Shown: piece after piece, positions 25,571-36,068 of the stretch | Layout of the letters: the number at the start of each line of letters is the position of its first letter | Position numbering within the stretch: position 1 is the first letter of the stretch | From: Firmicutes bacterium UBA5449 | Lineage (GTDB): Bacteria; Bacillota; SHA-98; UBA4971 | Direction: 5' to 3' | NCBI GenBank assembly: GCA_002424305.1 | Contig: DIQZ01000051.1 | Location: forward strand, 8,504-72,503 | Length of the DNA: 64,000 bases | Program-made: the position numbers and the translations under genes | The notes under the pieces: generated by a model | The model's input: the letters and a program-made list of their open reading frames with translations, nothing else | The model's database searches: none | Told to the model about the DNA's origin: nothing

Positions 25571-28398
25571 CAACAAAGTACCTTTCTAAGAAATCGGCCT
25601 GTATAGGACGTCTCCACTTCTGCGACTTCTTCAGGAGTTCCGCATGCAACAACTGTTCCGCCTCTTTCGCCACCTTCAGGTCCTAAGTCAATAACATAGT
25701 CCGCGGTCTTTATCACATCAAGGTTGTGCTCAATAACAAGGACGGTGTCACCCTCTTCCACAAGGCGTCCAAGAACCTCAAGTAACCTATGGATGTCAGC
25801 AAAGTGAAGCCCGGTTGTGGGCTCATCCAGCATGTACAGAGTTCTGCCGTTACTACGACGGCCTAACTCCGTAGCAAGCTTGACTCTCTGGGCTTCCCCA
25901 CCTGATAAGGTTGTAGCAGGTTGTCCAAGTTTTATATATCCGAGCCCCACGTCATACAGTGTCTCCAACCTGCGCCTGATACGAGGAATATTCCGGAAGA
26001 ATTCAAGAGCCTCATCCACTCTCATGTCCAATACGTCCGCTATTGTCTTTCCCTTGTACTTAATCTCTAAGGTCTCTCTATTGTACCGTTTTCCCCTGCA
26101 TACCTCACATGGAACGTAGACGTCAGGAAGGAAGTGCATCTCAATTCTTATGATACCATCGCCACGGCATGCTTCGCACCTGCCACCCTTTACATTAAAA
26201 CTGAATCTGCCGGGACGGTACCCGCGAGCCCTGGCCTCTGCAGTCAGAGCAAAGGTCTGCCTGATAATGTCAAACGTTCCAGTGTATGTGGCCGGATTGG
26301 ATCTGGGGGTTCTGCCAATAGGTGATTGATCTACATTGATGACACGATCCAGGTGTTCAAGTCCTAAGAGAGCATCGTGAGCTCCGGACTTAACTGATGC
26401 CCTGTTCAAGTCGTGTGAGAGCCTCTTGTATAAGATCTCGTTTATCAGCGTGCTCTTCCCTGACCCTGAAACTCCAGTCACACACAAGAAAACTCCCAGT
26501 GGGATCTCTACATCAATCCCTTTAAGGTTATGTTCTCTTGCCCCTTTAATCAGCAAGGATTTTCCGTTTGGAGAGCGACGATTGGGCGGGACAGGTATTT
26601 TCTCTTTTCCGGAAAGGTAAACCCCGGTCAATGAGTTCTCACAGGAGACTATGTCATCAAGTGTTCCCGAAGCCACTACATGCCCACCTTCAGCGCCTGC
26701 TCCCGGGCCTACGTCAATAATATGATCTGCAGATCTAATAGTCTCTTCATCATGTTCTACCACAATGACAGTGTTCCCCAAGTCACGGAGGTTCTTTAAC
26801 GTGCTTATCAAACGCATGTTATCGCGTTGATGAAGCCCGATACTGGGTTCGTCGAGTATATAGAGAACCCCGACAAGACTTGAACCAATCTGGGTGGCAA
26901 GTCGTATACGTTGAGCCTCCCCGCCTGCCAGCGTGCCTGCGGGTCTATCAAGCGTAAGATAATCAAGGCCTACGTTGACTAGGAACCCCAGACGTTCCCG
27001 TATTTCCTTCAGGACTTGTCCGGCAATAAGCAGGTCTCGATCTGTCAGTTCCAGGGTTTCAAAGAAATCGCAAGCATCTTGGCATGACAGTGCCGTGATC
27101 TCTATTATTGACTTGCCGCCGACGGTTACAGCGAGACTCTCAGGCCTAAGCCTTTTGCCATCACATTCAGGGCAGATTCTGGCTGCTATGAAGGTTTCAA
27201 TTTCTCTGCGTATCCCTTGTGAGCGGGCATCTCTGTACCTACGCTCCAAATACGGTAATAGCCCTTCATATCCGGCCTCTCGTGATACCAGATTGCCGGA
27301 AAAATCATGGTACTTAAATCTGAATCTTTCTTTTCCTGCACCATAAAGCAGTATCTTCCGATGTTCCGAAGACAGTCGATTTACCGGGACGGTTTCATCA
27401 ATTCCAAAACGCTTACACACTGCCATGACTCTGTTTGCAAAGAAATCACTGCGTGTCCCTTCCCAGGATCTTTGCCAAGGCACCAACGCGCCTTCCACTA
27501 TGCTTTTGTCTGTGTCCAGGACAAGCACAGGATCAATTTCTTCTTTGGTTCCCAGTCCTGCACATTCAGGACATGCTCCGTACGGGCTGTTGAATGAGAA
27601 CATCCTTGGCGTAAGTTCTTCGAAATTGATTCCACATTCAACACAAGCAAATTTCTCACTGAAGACCAGGTCTTCTTTGTCCAGCACACTAATGACAGTA
27701 ATCCCGCCACTGCGTTTCATAGCCAGCTCTATTGAGTCAGCCAAACGTTTTTCTATTCCTTCTCGGATTACCAAGCGGTCAACTACTATCTCAATGGTAT
27801 GCATCTTGTATCTGTCCAACGAAATACCTTCATCGACTCGGTGCATCTCGCCGTTGACTCGTACCCTGACAAATCCGTCTTTTCTGATATCCTCAAAGAC
27901 TTTCTCATGTTCACCTTTCTTCCCACGAATAACAGGGGCTAATACCTGCACCCTTGTGTTTTCACCGAGGGCGATTACCCGATCCACAATTTGCTGTACT
28001 GTCTGCTGAGTGATAGGTCGCCCGCATTTCGGACAATGAGGCTTGCCTATTCTTGCAAAAAGAACCCTCAAATAATCGTATATCTCCGTTACCGTCCCCA
28101 CCGTGGATCTGGGGTTTCTGCTCCCGCTCTTCTGGTCAATGGCTATGGCAGGCGATAAGCCTTCGATGTAGTCTACATCAGGTTTGTCCATTTGGCCGAG
28201 AAACTGCCGCGCATAGGAGGAAAGAGACTCTACATAGCGCCTCTGGCCTTCAGCGTAAATAGTATCAAATGCCAGAGACGATTTTCCCGAGCCACTAATC
28301 CCGGTGATAACCACAAGTTTATCCCTGGGTATCTTAACACTTATATTTTTCAGGTTGTGCTGTCTGGCACCCCTGACAACTATGAAATCTTTGCTCAC
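25570..28398 (-). CDS. uvrA: excinuclease ABC subunit A
   Basis: This 942-residue ABC-type damage sensor has two nucleotide-binding domains (Walker [10 protein letters not shown] and [10 protein letters not shown]; two ABC signatures [11 protein letters not shown] and [11 protein letters not shown]) and zinc-finger cysteines ([22 protein letters not shown]). GTG at 28398 has AGGAGATATT directly upstream and gives the normal N-terminus [17 protein letters not shown]. The frame extends 41 codons further upstream, but that part overlaps uvrB and looks random. The gap from uvrB is 22 nt. Confidence 0.97.
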   Translation of the reverse strand: MSKDFIVVRGARQHNLKNISVKIPRDKLVVITGISGSGKSSLAFDTIYAEGQRRYVESLSSYARQFLGQMDKPDVDYIEGLSPAIAIDQKSGSRNPRSTVGTVTEIYDYLRVLFARIGKPHCPKCGRPITQQTVQQIVDRVIALGENTRVQVLAPVIRGKKGEHEKVFEDIRKDGFVRVRVNGEMHRVDEGISLDRYKMHTIEIVVDRLVIREGIEKRLADSIELAMKRSGGITVISVLDKEDLVFSEKFACVECGINFEELTPRMFSFNSPYGACPECAGLGTKEEIDPVLVLDTDKSIVEGALVPWQRSWEGTRSDFFANRVMAVCKRFGIDETVPVNRLSSEHRKILLYGAGKERFRFKYHDFSGNLVSREAGYEGLLPYLERRYRDARSQGIRREIETFIAARICPECDGKRLRPESLAVTVGGKSIIEITALSCQDACDFFETLELTDRDLLIAGQVLKEIRERLGFLVNVGLDYLTLDRPAGTLAGGEAQRIRLATQIGSSLVGVLYILDEPSIGLHQRDNMRLISTLKNLRDLGNTVIVVEHDEETIRSADHIIDVGPGAGAEGGHVVASGTLDDIVSCENSLTGVYLSGKEKIPVPPNRRSPNGKSLLIKGAREHNLKGIDVEIPLGVFLCVTGVSGSGKSTLINEILYKRLSHDLNRASVKSGAHDALLGLEHLDRVINVDQSPIGRTPRSNPATYTGTFDIIRQTFALTAEARARGYRPGRFSFNVKGGRCEACRGDGIIRIEMHFLPDVYVPCEVCRGKRYNRETLEIKYKGKTIADVLDMRVDEALEFFRNIPRIRRRLETLYDVGLGYIKLGQPATTLSGGEAQRVKLATELGRRSNGRTLYMLDEPTTGLHFADIHRLLEVLGRLVEEGDTVLVIEHNLDVIKTADYVIDLGPEGGERGGTVVACGTPEEVAEVETSYTGRFLRKVLC

Positions 28399-28420
28399 AA
28401 TATCTCCTCCGGAGACCCCA

Positions 28421-30394
28421 CTACTTAACAAACCTTTTGCGGAGGTCTCGTATCTTGTCGCGTAGCTCTGCTGCATGCTCAAACTCAAGGACCTGAGCTG
28501 CCTTATACATCTCATCTTCAAGAGACCTTATGAGTTCAGCAACCTCCTTATGGGACATGGCAGTCTCATCCAGGTCGTAGCTTGGCTTGTCTTCCGCGAC
28601 TTTCATAAATTCAGCGATGTCATGAATTGCTTTTTTCACAGACTCCGGTGTTATACCATGTTGTTTATTATGCTCAACCTGAATCTCACGTCGTCGAGAC
28701 GTCTCGTCAATAGCCTTTCGCATAGATTCAGTGATGTTATCAGCATACATTATGACCTGACCGTTAACGTTACGTGCAGCTCGACCAATAGTCTGAATCA
28801 GCGAAGTCTCAGAGCGCAGAAAACCTTCTTTGTCCGCATCCAAAATTGCAACAAGAGAAACCTCAGGAAGATCCAGGCCTTCCCTGAGAAGGTTAATTCC
28901 CACCAGAACATCAAACTCGCCAAGACGTAAGTCTCTTAAGATCTCCACTCGCTCCAAGGTGTGTATTTCCGAATGTAGATATCTGGCCTTCACCCCTACT
29001 TCCAGTAGATAGTCAGTGAGGTCTTCAGCCATCTTCTTGGTGAGTGTCGTCACCAGGACTCTCTCATTTACATTTACCCGATCTTGGATTTCGGCTAAGA
29101 GGTCATCGATTTGATGCCGCGTGGGACGCACCAGAATTTCCGGATCAACAAGACCTGTGGGTCTGATAATCTGCTCCACCACTTGGTTGCTGACTTCAAA
29201 CTCATATCGTCCCGGTGTCGCCGAAGCGAAAATTGCCTGGTTCACGCGTGCCTCAAACTCATCGAACGTCAGCGGCCGATTGTCATAGGCTGAAGGCAAT
29301 CTAAACCCGTATTCAACGAGGTTGTGTTTGCGCGACCTGTCCCCTGCATGCATAGCGTGTAACTGGGGGAGAGTCACGTGAGATTCGTCAATGATTATGA
29401 GGAAATCCTGGGGAAAGTAGTCCAAGAGTGTTGCCGGTGGCTCACCCGGTTGTCTCCTTGTCAAGTGACGCGAGTAATTCTCAATGCCCTGACAATATCC
29501 CACTTCACGCAGCATCTCCAGATCGTACCTGGTTCTTTGCTCAAGTCGTTGGGCTTCCAGGAGTTTTCCGGATGCCTGCAAAATACCAAGTCTCTCCTCA
29601 AGTTCTTCTTGAATACTGACAATCGCCTGCTTTAGTTTCTCCTCATTGGTTACGAAGTGTGTCGCCGGGAAAATCGTTACGGATTCTCGCTCCGCTAATA
29701 TCTCTCCGGTGATGGGATCCAGCGTCATTATACGGTCAACTTCATCACCGAAAAACTCAATTCGAATTACGTTTTCTTCATAGGCAGGGATTATCTCAAC
29801 GACATCACCGCGGACCCGGAACGTCCCTCTGGCAAATCCTATGTCGTTGCGTACGTACTGAATCCTTACCAAGTCTCTTAGAATACCGTCTCTGTCAGTC
29901 TCCTGCCCGAGCCTTAATGCGACCATCATTTCTTGGTAGTCTTCAGGAGAACCAAGTCCGTAGATACACGACACACTGGCGACTATGAGTACATCTTGTC
30001 GCTCCAGGAGAGCGCTGGTAGCCCTATGCCGCAACCTATCAATCTCATCATTTATGGATGCATCCTTTTCAATGTATGTGTCAGACTGTGGCACATAAGC
30101 TTCAGGCTGGTAGTAATCGTAATAACTGACGAAGTATTCTACGGCGTTATCAGGAAACAACGTACGAAACTCGCTACAAAGTTGAGCTGCCAATGTCTTA
30201 TTATGGGCAATGACCAGCGTAGGCTTTTGCACTTCCTGAACTACCAGAGCATCAGTGAAAGTCTTGCCGGTTCCTGTAGCACCAAGCAGAGTCTGAAACC
30301 TATACCCGGATATTATGCCTTCCCTCAACTTAAGGGCAGCTTCAGCTTGGTCACCCTTAGGTGTTAAGTCTGTTCGCAACTTAAATTCGCTCAA
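28421..30394 (-). CDS. uvrB: excinuclease ABC subunit B
   Basis: The 657-residue helicase-like protein loads onto damage with UvrA. It shows Walker [11 protein letters not shown], the beta-hairpin region [25 protein letters not shown]-like [11 protein letters not shown], motif [11 protein letters not shown] and the C-terminal UVR domain that contacts UvrC ([22 protein letters not shown]). TTG at 30394 lies 8 nt after AGGAGG. A LexA-type box lies 122 bp upstream, so SOS induction of uvrB-uvrA-uvrC is likely. Confidence 0.97.
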   Translation of the reverse strand: MSEFKLRTDLTPKGDQAEAALKLREGIISGYRFQTLLGATGTGKTFTDALVVQEVQKPTLVIAHNKTLAAQLCSEFRTLFPDNAVEYFVSYYDYYQPEAYVPQSDTYIEKDASINDEIDRLRHRATSALLERQDVLIVASVSCIYGLGSPEDYQEMMVALRLGQETDRDGILRDLVRIQYVRNDIGFARGTFRVRGDVVEIIPAYEENVIRIEFFGDEVDRIMTLDPITGEILAERESVTIFPATHFVTNEEKLKQAIVSIQEELEERLGILQASGKLLEAQRLEQRTRYDLEMLREVGYCQGIENYSRHLTRRQPGEPPATLLDYFPQDFLIIIDESHVTLPQLHAMHAGDRSRKHNLVEYGFRLPSAYDNRPLTFDEFEARVNQAIFASATPGRYEFEVSNQVVEQIIRPTGLVDPEILVRPTRHQIDDLLAEIQDRVNVNERVLVTTLTKKMAEDLTDYLLEVGVKARYLHSEIHTLERVEILRDLRLGEFDVLVGINLLREGLDLPEVSLVAILDADKEGFLRSETSLIQTIGRAARNVNGQVIMYADNITESMRKAIDETSRRREIQVEHNKQHGITPESVKKAIHDIAEFMKVAEDKPSYDLDETAMSHKEVAELIRSLEDEMYKAAQVLEFEHAAELRDKIRDLRKRFVK

Positions 30395-30432
30395 CAGTTG
30401 AGCCTCCTATTTGATGTCTTAAAGCCTATTGA

Positions 30433-30522
30433 TCATTCTAGAACACCCTTAGCAATACTGCAATATGCCATGACCAAGGCCAAATTGGCGGGTTTTTGCA
30501 GGAACCGCTTGCCTACGAACAT
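30433..30522 (-). other. small open frame in the uvrB leader, of doubtful coding status
   Basis: A 29-codon frame (MFVGKRFLQKPANL... ending in GVLE) runs from an ATG inside the LexA box to a TGA at 30433. The frame is open upstream too, where it would read CAEC before the Met. No ribosome binding site is seen. The peptide looks less random than most shadow frames, but the region may simply be a structured leader or conserved noncoding DNA. The rest of the 245-bp gap (30395-30639) shows only the LexA box. Confidence 0.2.
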
Positions 30523-30529
30523 ACATTCG
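30516..30529. promoter_or_regulatory. LexA (DinR-type) SOS box upstream of uvrB
   Basis: CGAACATACATTCG matches 13 of 14 positions of the Gram-positive LexA consensus CGAACRNRYGTTCG. Position relative to uvrB fits SOS control, as is known for uvrBA in Bacillus. Confidence 0.65.
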
Positions 30530-30639
30530 GCGCAGGTGAAGTATCTCCTTCCTGCTCGCAGGGAAATAATGAAATTATGTCTGTGAATAATGTATGGTCA
30601 TGATTATTTGAGGTTTGCAGGCGGGTAATTTCCAAATCG

Positions 30640-31902
30640 TCACGATCGAATCTTCCTGATCCATCTAACCAGTGGTCCTTCCAGAGACGCCATAGGCACC
30701 TTTGCATGTGCATCATCATCAGGCGAAGGCGAAGGAATGAGTCCAATCCTCTCTACTGTGCCGGAGATGGACCGCGAGAAACGCTCTTTGGTACCGTCAG
30801 TGCGGAATCGTTCAGCCTCAATGTAATACCAAGGAACATACGCCCCAAAAGCCGTCCTGAGCTCTTCAGGACTCCTTATCTGCCTGCCGTTTATGGAAAT
30901 AATTAAGTCCCTGCTCTTGAAGCCGACATTAGCAGCAGGCGAATCAGGTACAACATCAAGCACAACTAAACCTCTGGGATTCGTTGAGAAAAGCGGTGGT
31001 CCCACAATCTCTCCGCGTCTTCCTGATGCTATGACCAGTTCATGCCCTACAGGAGCAAAGATTGCAGCTATCCATTGAATGGGCGGAAACGGAATGGAGG
31101 CTAACGCCAATCCCAAAAGCACCAGACTAAATACTAAGAGATCCCGCGCTGTACGGGCACTCCTCTCTTCGGGACTTCTCGCAATAGCAAAATCCCCATA
31201 ACCAAGAGCTGCCGGGATCAAGAACATGGCAAATAAAAGCTCGTGGCCTTCCGGCGGCACGATTCCGGGTTTTATAAGAGGCCACCAATCCGGCATAGTT
31301 ATTAGGCCGCCTGCTACACTGTGCAATTCACTTGCCGGGGGAGTCACCAACAGCATGCTGATGATAGGCATAGGCCAGAACTTCTGTAATACGAACCCCC
31401 CTACTACCTGTCCTTCCTGCGTTTTCATATAAAGGGGAAGCGCCCCTTGACTGCCTGTAAAGCGTATCAGCAATCCTTCAACCAAGTGAAGCACTGCCAC
31501 AAGAATCATGATGTCTGTAACCCCTACTTCAGGCCAGCCAAATATCAGGCTGGACAAGGAGACCAATCCCCCGGCGTATGAGAAACACAAGAATCGTTGA
31601 TCAATAAGCATAAGAATAACTGCAATCGGAAGGATGAACGAGACTCCTGCCCTGGTTACAGTAACCCCTACGAGTATTAGGATGAGGCTTGCGAAAAAAC
31701 CTCCGATAACACCAAGCAGAATAGACGTGAGAACACGAGAAATCAGTGTCTCGCCGGCCTTCCCGTATACGTTAGCCTCAATTCTGGCAGCACGGGAATA
31801 CTGGGCAGCAACAAGCGCTATAATCACCCAAAAGATCGGATGGAGCACTGCTTGTGGAATCAACATTAGGATCGTGACAATTATCTTCCCGAAAGGAAAC
31901 AT
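30640..31902 (-). CDS. PDZ-domain membrane protein, MinJ-like
   Basis: The 420-residue protein has eight or more membrane helices (about 1-300) followed by a PDZ domain (about 305-400: GLVVLDVVPDSPAANVGFKSRDLIISING). The arrangement and the place between ctpB and uvrB match MinJ (YvjD) of Bacillus subtilis, which links DivIVA to MinD. Whether it acts in division-site selection here is inference. ATG at 31902 has GGAGTGG 7 nt upstream; an ATG at 31917 has no ribosome binding site. Confidence 0.75.
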   Translation of the reverse strand: MFPFGKIIVTILMLIPQAVLHPIFWVIIALVAAQYSRAARIEANVYGKAGETLISRVLTSILLGVIGGFFASLILILVGVTVTRAGVSFILPIAVILMLIDQRFLCFSYAGGLVSLSSLIFGWPEVGVTDIMILVAVLHLVEGLLIRFTGSQGALPLYMKTQEGQVVGGFVLQKFWPMPIISMLLVTPPASELHSVAGGLITMPDWWPLIKPGIVPPEGHELLFAMFLIPAALGYGDFAIARSPEERSARTARDLLVFSLVLLGLALASIPFPPIQWIAAIFAPVGHELVIASGRRGEIVGPPLFSTNPRGLVVLDVVPDSPAANVGFKSRDLIISINGRQIRSPEELRTAFGAYVPWYYIEAERFRTDGTKERFSRSISGTVERIGLIPSPSPDDDAHAKVPMASLEGPLVRWIRKIRS

Positions 31903-31946
31903 TAAGGCCACTCCCATTTAACGCGCAAACTACTATTCATTATACG

Positions 31947-33200
31947 TCACCCTGCAACTTGGTTTGACTCCTGTTTTTCCAATTGCGCTTTTAGGATCTC
32001 AATAGCGGCCTGGACCTGCGCATCTGTAAGATCATCTTCAGAGTCCTCAGACATCTCAGAGAGTTCCACTACTATATCAGGCTCTATACCCTTCTTATCA
32101 ATTAAATGCTCACCTGCAGTAAGATACTTATGAGTCGTTACCGAAATAGCAGAACCGTCAGACAGCGGATAGATGGTTTGAACTGACCCTTTACCGAATG
32201 TCTTGACCCCTACTATAGTGGCGCGCCCCATATCTTTCAGCGCGCCTGCGACAATTTCCGATGAGCTTGCGCTTGCTTCGTTGACCAGCACGACCATGGG
32301 GACATCTACCTTCGCTCCGGGGCCTGCATGATAAGTAACCCGACGCCCGCCCTTACCCACCATATGCACGACAGGGGTTCCTGCAGGTAGGAACTTAGTT
32401 GCTACTTGAACTGCCAGATCCACGGAGCCTCCCGGGTTCAGCCGAAGATCCAGGATAAGACCTTTCATGTTCTGTTCCAGCAGATTCTGAATCTCTTCCA
32501 TCATCTCTTCTGCTGTATGCTCACCAAAGAACGAAGCTAAGTGGACATGTCCTATTCCATCGTCCAGCATTTCGCAGCCAATGCGCGGAATTGCTATAGT
32601 ATCTCTGACGATACTCACGTCAAAATTGCTTGTCGTCTCATTCTCCGCTCTTTCTATTCCCAAGACAACAGTAGTGCCTTTCTTTCCTTTCATCAAAGAG
32701 ACAGCATACTCCAAAGCCATGTCTTGCGTGGTTCTGCCGTCGATATGCTTAATCCTGTCCAGAGGCAGCAAACCTGCACGCTCCCCAGGGGTATCTTTAA
32801 TGGGAGATACGATAGTCAGTTCCCCGTCAAGGATTCCTACGACTATGCCTATGCCGTCAAAGGAGCCCTTCATATCGTCCATAAAAGTGCGAAACTGCGA
32901 CTTGTCCATAAACTTTGAGTAAGGGTCATCCAAGGCCTTAACCATGTCCTCTACGCGTTGCTCCCGGCTATATGCTTCGAGCAACACAGCGTCATCAACA
33001 GGGTGCAGGTAAAAGTGCTTCAATATGTAGAGCGCCTCCAGAGCAGCTTCAGCACTTTCTGCCTGAGAACTTTCAGACGTATCAGATGTTTCATTTGCAG
33101 CTCCTGCAATAGGACTGTAGACATAGCCTCCCCAAAACAGCACTCCAGCAATTGCCATGAGCGCCACAATCAAGCATACCTGACGAAGGCACTTCCTCAT
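31947..33200 (-). CDS. ctpB: carboxyl-terminal processing protease, S41 family (CtpB-like)
   Basis: The 417-residue exported protease has an N-terminal signal anchor (about 8-28), a PDZ domain (about 100-185, GIGIVVG...LLPLDRIKHIDG) and an S41 catalytic domain. The serine is in NEASASSSEI (S312) and the lysine in TFGKGSVQ (K337). Such proteases clip extracytoplasmic signalling or wall proteins; CtpB of Bacillus acts in SpoIVFA cleavage. ATG at 33200 follows GGTGA. It lies between the M23 peptidase and MinJ-like genes. Confidence 0.92.
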   Translation of the reverse strand: MRKCLRQVCLIVALMAIAGVLFWGGYVYSPIAGAANETSDTSESSQAESAEAALEALYILKHFYLHPVDDAVLLEAYSREQRVEDMVKALDDPYSKFMDKSQFRTFMDDMKGSFDGIGIVVGILDGELTIVSPIKDTPGERAGLLPLDRIKHIDGRTTQDMALEYAVSLMKGKKGTTVVLGIERAENETTSNFDVSIVRDTIAIPRIGCEMLDDGIGHVHLASFFGEHTAEEMMEEIQNLLEQNMKGLILDLRLNPGGSVDLAVQVATKFLPAGTPVVHMVGKGGRRVTYHAGPGAKVDVPMVVLVNEASASSSEIVAGALKDMGRATIVGVKTFGKGSVQTIYPLSDGSAISVTTHKYLTAGEHLIDKKGIEPDIVVELSEMSEDSEDDLTDAQVQAAIEILKAQLEKQESNQVAG

Positions 33201-33241
33201 ATCTTTTCACCAGTTTCTATATTATTTCCCAAGTCTTATCT

Positions 33242-34459
33242 CTACTTCAACCATTGCCATGGATTCACCGGAGCACCTTGATCTCGCACTTCAAAATGAA
33301 CGTGAGAACCTGTGGATACTCCTGTGCTTCCGGCCTTTGCTATAGTATCACCTTGGAGCACAGCCTGACCTGTCTTCACAACAAGGGAAGAATTGTGGCC
33401 ATAAAGAGTGGAGAGCCCGCCTCCATGGTCAATGATAACAGTATTACCGTATCCAGTTACCCATCCACTATGGATAATGATCCCATCGGCCGCTGCACGC
33501 ACAGGAGTCCCGGTAGGAATCCCTATATCGATACCTGCATGGAGTCTGTACCTCTTAAGAATAGGATGATACCTGTTTCCGAAATCTGAAGATATCCTTC
33601 CCTGCACAGGCATGATAAACTTCCCGGTCCATCTGGGGATACCCTTCCCTTCTCGAATGTCTCGAGTTTGATGGTCCCGTATAACCCTTTCCAGCTCCCT
33701 GCTGGTCTCTTCCAGCTCATCTAAGGCCCTTTCATACCGGGCCCTGTCACCCTGTAATTTGGTAAGTTGTGTCTCTCTTTCTTTCACCTGGAGTCCCAAC
33801 TGTTTCTCCTGACCTGTGTACTCAGATTTCATGGAAGCAAGCTTCACACGTTCTTTCTCAAGAGAAACCTTCTTTTGCTCTACCTCTTCTATCTGATCAG
33901 CAAGTGCTTGGATTTCCAGCTCAATCTCATTTAGGCACTGAGCGTCATTCCTCACAAGCATCCTCAAATAATCATATTTTCCAATAAAATCTGCAAAACT
34001 CGAAGCTGTGCAAAGTGCCTCCAGGTAATCGCCTGGACCCCACATATACATAGCTCTCAGCCTGTTTCTTAGTAAAGCAAGCCTCTCCTCAAGGCGTCCC
34101 TTGGCGATACCCAATTCCCTCTCAGAAACAGCCAAGTCTTGCTCAGCCTCTCCAATGCGCTTCCCTATGGTCTTGACTTGCTGAGTGAGGGAAATCAGAC
34201 GGGTCTTGGTCCTCTCCAGTTTCATCTCAGTTGCATCGAGTTCGCTCAAAACTCCCTTTTCCTGCTTCTTGATTGTGAAAAGCTGTTTCTTGGTCTGGTC
34301 AACTTGGCCGGAAAGCTCCTGAAGTTGATTGCGTTTCGCCGCAACGTCAGATGCCGGCTCTCCAAGGGCGGACGGAGAGACCGCACCATACGCCAAACCA
34401 ACAATAAGAAGAAGGATAAGAGCTTTAGGTTTCCAGGTACTTCCTGATGAATACTCCAC
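33242..34459 (-). CDS. coiled-coil M23 peptidase (EnvC/PcsB-like murein hydrolase factor)
   Basis: The protein (about 405 residues) has a signal peptide (ALILLLIVGLAYGAV), two long coiled-coil stretches (about 35-270) and a C-terminal LytM/M23 domain with the zinc ligands in HAGIDIGIPTG and HVHFEVR. Location directly after ftsEX fits the known partnership in which FtsEX activates a coiled-coil hydrolase at the septum. GTG at 34459 is chosen (GGGGG 9 nt upstream); a TTG at 34465 is too close to that site. It begins inside the 3' end of ftsX. Confidence 0.9.
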   Translation of the reverse strand: MEYSSGSTWKPKALILLLIVGLAYGAVSPSALGEPASDVAAKRNQLQELSGQVDQTKKQLFTIKKQEKGVLSELDATEMKLERTKTRLISLTQQVKTIGKRIGEAEQDLAVSERELGIAKGRLEERLALLRNRLRAMYMWGPGDYLEALCTASSFADFIGKYDYLRMLVRNDAQCLNEIELEIQALADQIEEVEQKKVSLEKERVKLASMKSEYTGQEKQLGLQVKERETQLTKLQGDRARYERALDELEETSRELERVIRDHQTRDIREGKGIPRWTGKFIMPVQGRISSDFGNRYHPILKRYRLHAGIDIGIPTGTPVRAAADGIIIHSGWVTGYGNTVIIDHGGGLSTLYGHNSSLVVKTGQAVLQGDTIAKAGSTGVSTGSHVHFEVRDQGAPVNPWQWLK

Positions 34460-35288
34460 CCGCAAGAACCCCCATTAAGACACCGAGTAAGATAAGAGAG
34501 ACACAAAGTCTTACCACAGGGCCGGTTTCTACGATTAGCGGAATGAAAGGTGCGACTGACCCAAGTCTACCTATACACGCCCGATAGCTGGCATAGAGGC
34601 ATAATCCTGAGACAGAAGATCCTATAAAACCTACGATCATCCCTTCAATTAGAAACGGCCACATGATAAACCAGTCAGTTGCACCTACCAACTTCATCAC
34701 TTCAATCTCGCGAGCACGGGAAACCAGTGAGAGCCGTACAGTATTTCCCACAATAAACACAACTGCGCCTACAAGTATGACTGCAAGGACTAGACCAATT
34801 ACAGCAATAAACCGCGTGGCCGCCACAAAGTTCTCAGTAAACCCCTGTCCGTAATTGACACCAATAACATGAGGCAAGCCGGAAATTATGGAAGCAATAT
34901 CTGAAGTGGTGTCGGGATTCAGCACTCGCACATCAAAGGCATCAGGAAGCGGGTTTTCTCCCAGGATATCTACAAGTCCCGCCTTATCCCCAAGCTGCCT
35001 TGTAAGACTGCCCAGACCTTCATCTTTACTGACGTACTTCACTTGGCCGACCCCATCGACACCCTCAATCTTCTGTTTCAAATCTTGTAAGCCTTGTCGA
35101 GTAAGATTGTCTTCGACATAAACCCTTATCTCAATGCCGGATCTAAGCTGATCATTAATATTGCTTAGATTCATCAAAACCAGGCCAAATATGCCCAGGA
35201 CAAAAATGGCCACTACCATTGTCCCAAGAGAGATGAGACTTACATTCCGTTTAGCTGATTTCCAGCCCTCAGCCAGGAAGTACCGCAT
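34425..35288 (-). CDS. ftsX: cell-division protein FtsX
   Basis: The 287-residue permease-like protein has four membrane helices, with a large extracytoplasmic loop (about 45-165) between helices 1 and 2 and the FtsX/MacB-like end. The N-terminus RYFLAEGWKSAKRNVSLI is typical of the family. ATG at 35288 has GAGG 9 nt upstream, and overlaps the ftsE stop by 20 bp; an ATG at 35324 lies deep in ftsE. FtsEX transmits ATP hydrolysis to a wall hydrolase. Confidence 0.94.
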   Translation of the reverse strand: MRYFLAEGWKSAKRNVSLISLGTMVVAIFVLGIFGLVLMNLSNINDQLRSGIEIRVYVEDNLTRQGLQDLKQKIEGVDGVGQVKYVSKDEGLGSLTRQLGDKAGLVDILGENPLPDAFDVRVLNPDTTSDIASIISGLPHVIGVNYGQGFTENFVAATRFIAVIGLVLAVILVGAVVFIVGNTVRLSLVSRAREIEVMKLVGATDWFIMWPFLIEGMIVGFIGSSVSGLCLYASYRACIGRLGSVAPFIPLIVETGPVVRLCVSLILLGVLMGVLAGGVFIRKYLET

Positions 35289-35982
35289 CGCGCTCAGCCT
35301 CACCCTCGTAGATTCCCCTCTCATCGTCTCTAATAATTCTGCCTTTATCCAACTCGATCACGCGTCTCCTCAATCCGTCCACTATTAATGCATTGTGTGT
35401 AGACATGATAACTGTAGTGCCTCTCTTATTAATCCGTAGGAGGACCTCCATAATATCCCATGATGTTTCCATGTCAAGATTGCCGGTAGGCTCGTCCGCC
35501 AGAAGAATAGTGGGATTCCCCACAATAGCTCTGGCTATTGAGACTCTCTGTTGTTCGCCACCGGATAGCTCGCCCGGATGCATCATTGCTTTACTCTCAA
35601 GCCCTACAAGTTGCAGAGCCTCCTTAACAAGAGGAAGAATCTGTTTCCTTGGTTTTTCAGTCACCAACAACGCAAAAGCCACATTATCACGGACAGTCTT
35701 GTTGGGAAGGAGTTTATAGTCCTGAAATATCATCCTTACACTTCTTCGTAAATAAGGCACTTCATTAGGCCTTAATCTGGTGATATTGCGTCCTTTCAAA
35801 AGCACCTGACCACGTGTGGGTATAAGCTCCCTTGTCAGGAGCTTCAAGAAGGTAGTCTTTCCGGCGCCGCTTGGACCAACCAGAAAGACAAACTCTCCTT
35901 GCCTAATAAAGGTGTTCACAGAAAAAAGCCCTGTAGCACCACTGGGATAAACCTTGGTTACGTCGTAGAAGCGAATCAACAC
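35269..35982 (-). CDS. ftsE: cell-division ATP-binding protein FtsE
   Basis: This 237-residue ABC ATPase has Walker A GPSGAGKTT, signature LSGGEQQRVSIARA, Walker B ILLADEPTGNLD and the H-loop STHN, with the FtsE-typical opening IRFYDVTKVYPSG. GTG at 35982 fits the SD-like AGGAAGTGATT just before it. It partners FtsX, whose start lies within this gene. Confidence 0.95.
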   Translation of the reverse strand: MLIRFYDVTKVYPSGATGLFSVNTFIRQGEFVFLVGPSGAGKTTFLKLLTRELIPTRGQVLLKGRNITRLRPNEVPYLRRSVRMIFQDYKLLPNKTVRDNVAFALLVTEKPRKQILPLVKEALQLVGLESKAMMHPGELSGGEQQRVSIARAIVGNPTILLADEPTGNLDMETSWDIMEVLLRINKRGTTVIMSTHNALIVDGLRRRVIELDKGRIIRDDERGIYEGEAERDAVLPG

Positions 35983-36068
35983 AATCACTTCCTGCAATTA
36001 GTGGATAGCGACTTCATCACTAATATTTCGATGATATAGGACTAAAACCCTCCTCCTTTCACCAAGAA

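Noticed and set aside
28399..28521. 41-residue N-terminal extension of UvrA
   Set aside because: It lies over the end of uvrB; GTG 28398 with AGGAGATATT yields the standard UvrA start.
30398..30586. 62-codon plus-strand frame in the uvrB leader
   Set aside because: It begins inside the uvrB ribosome binding region on the wrong strand and lacks its own ribosome binding site; treated as part of the leader oddity instead.
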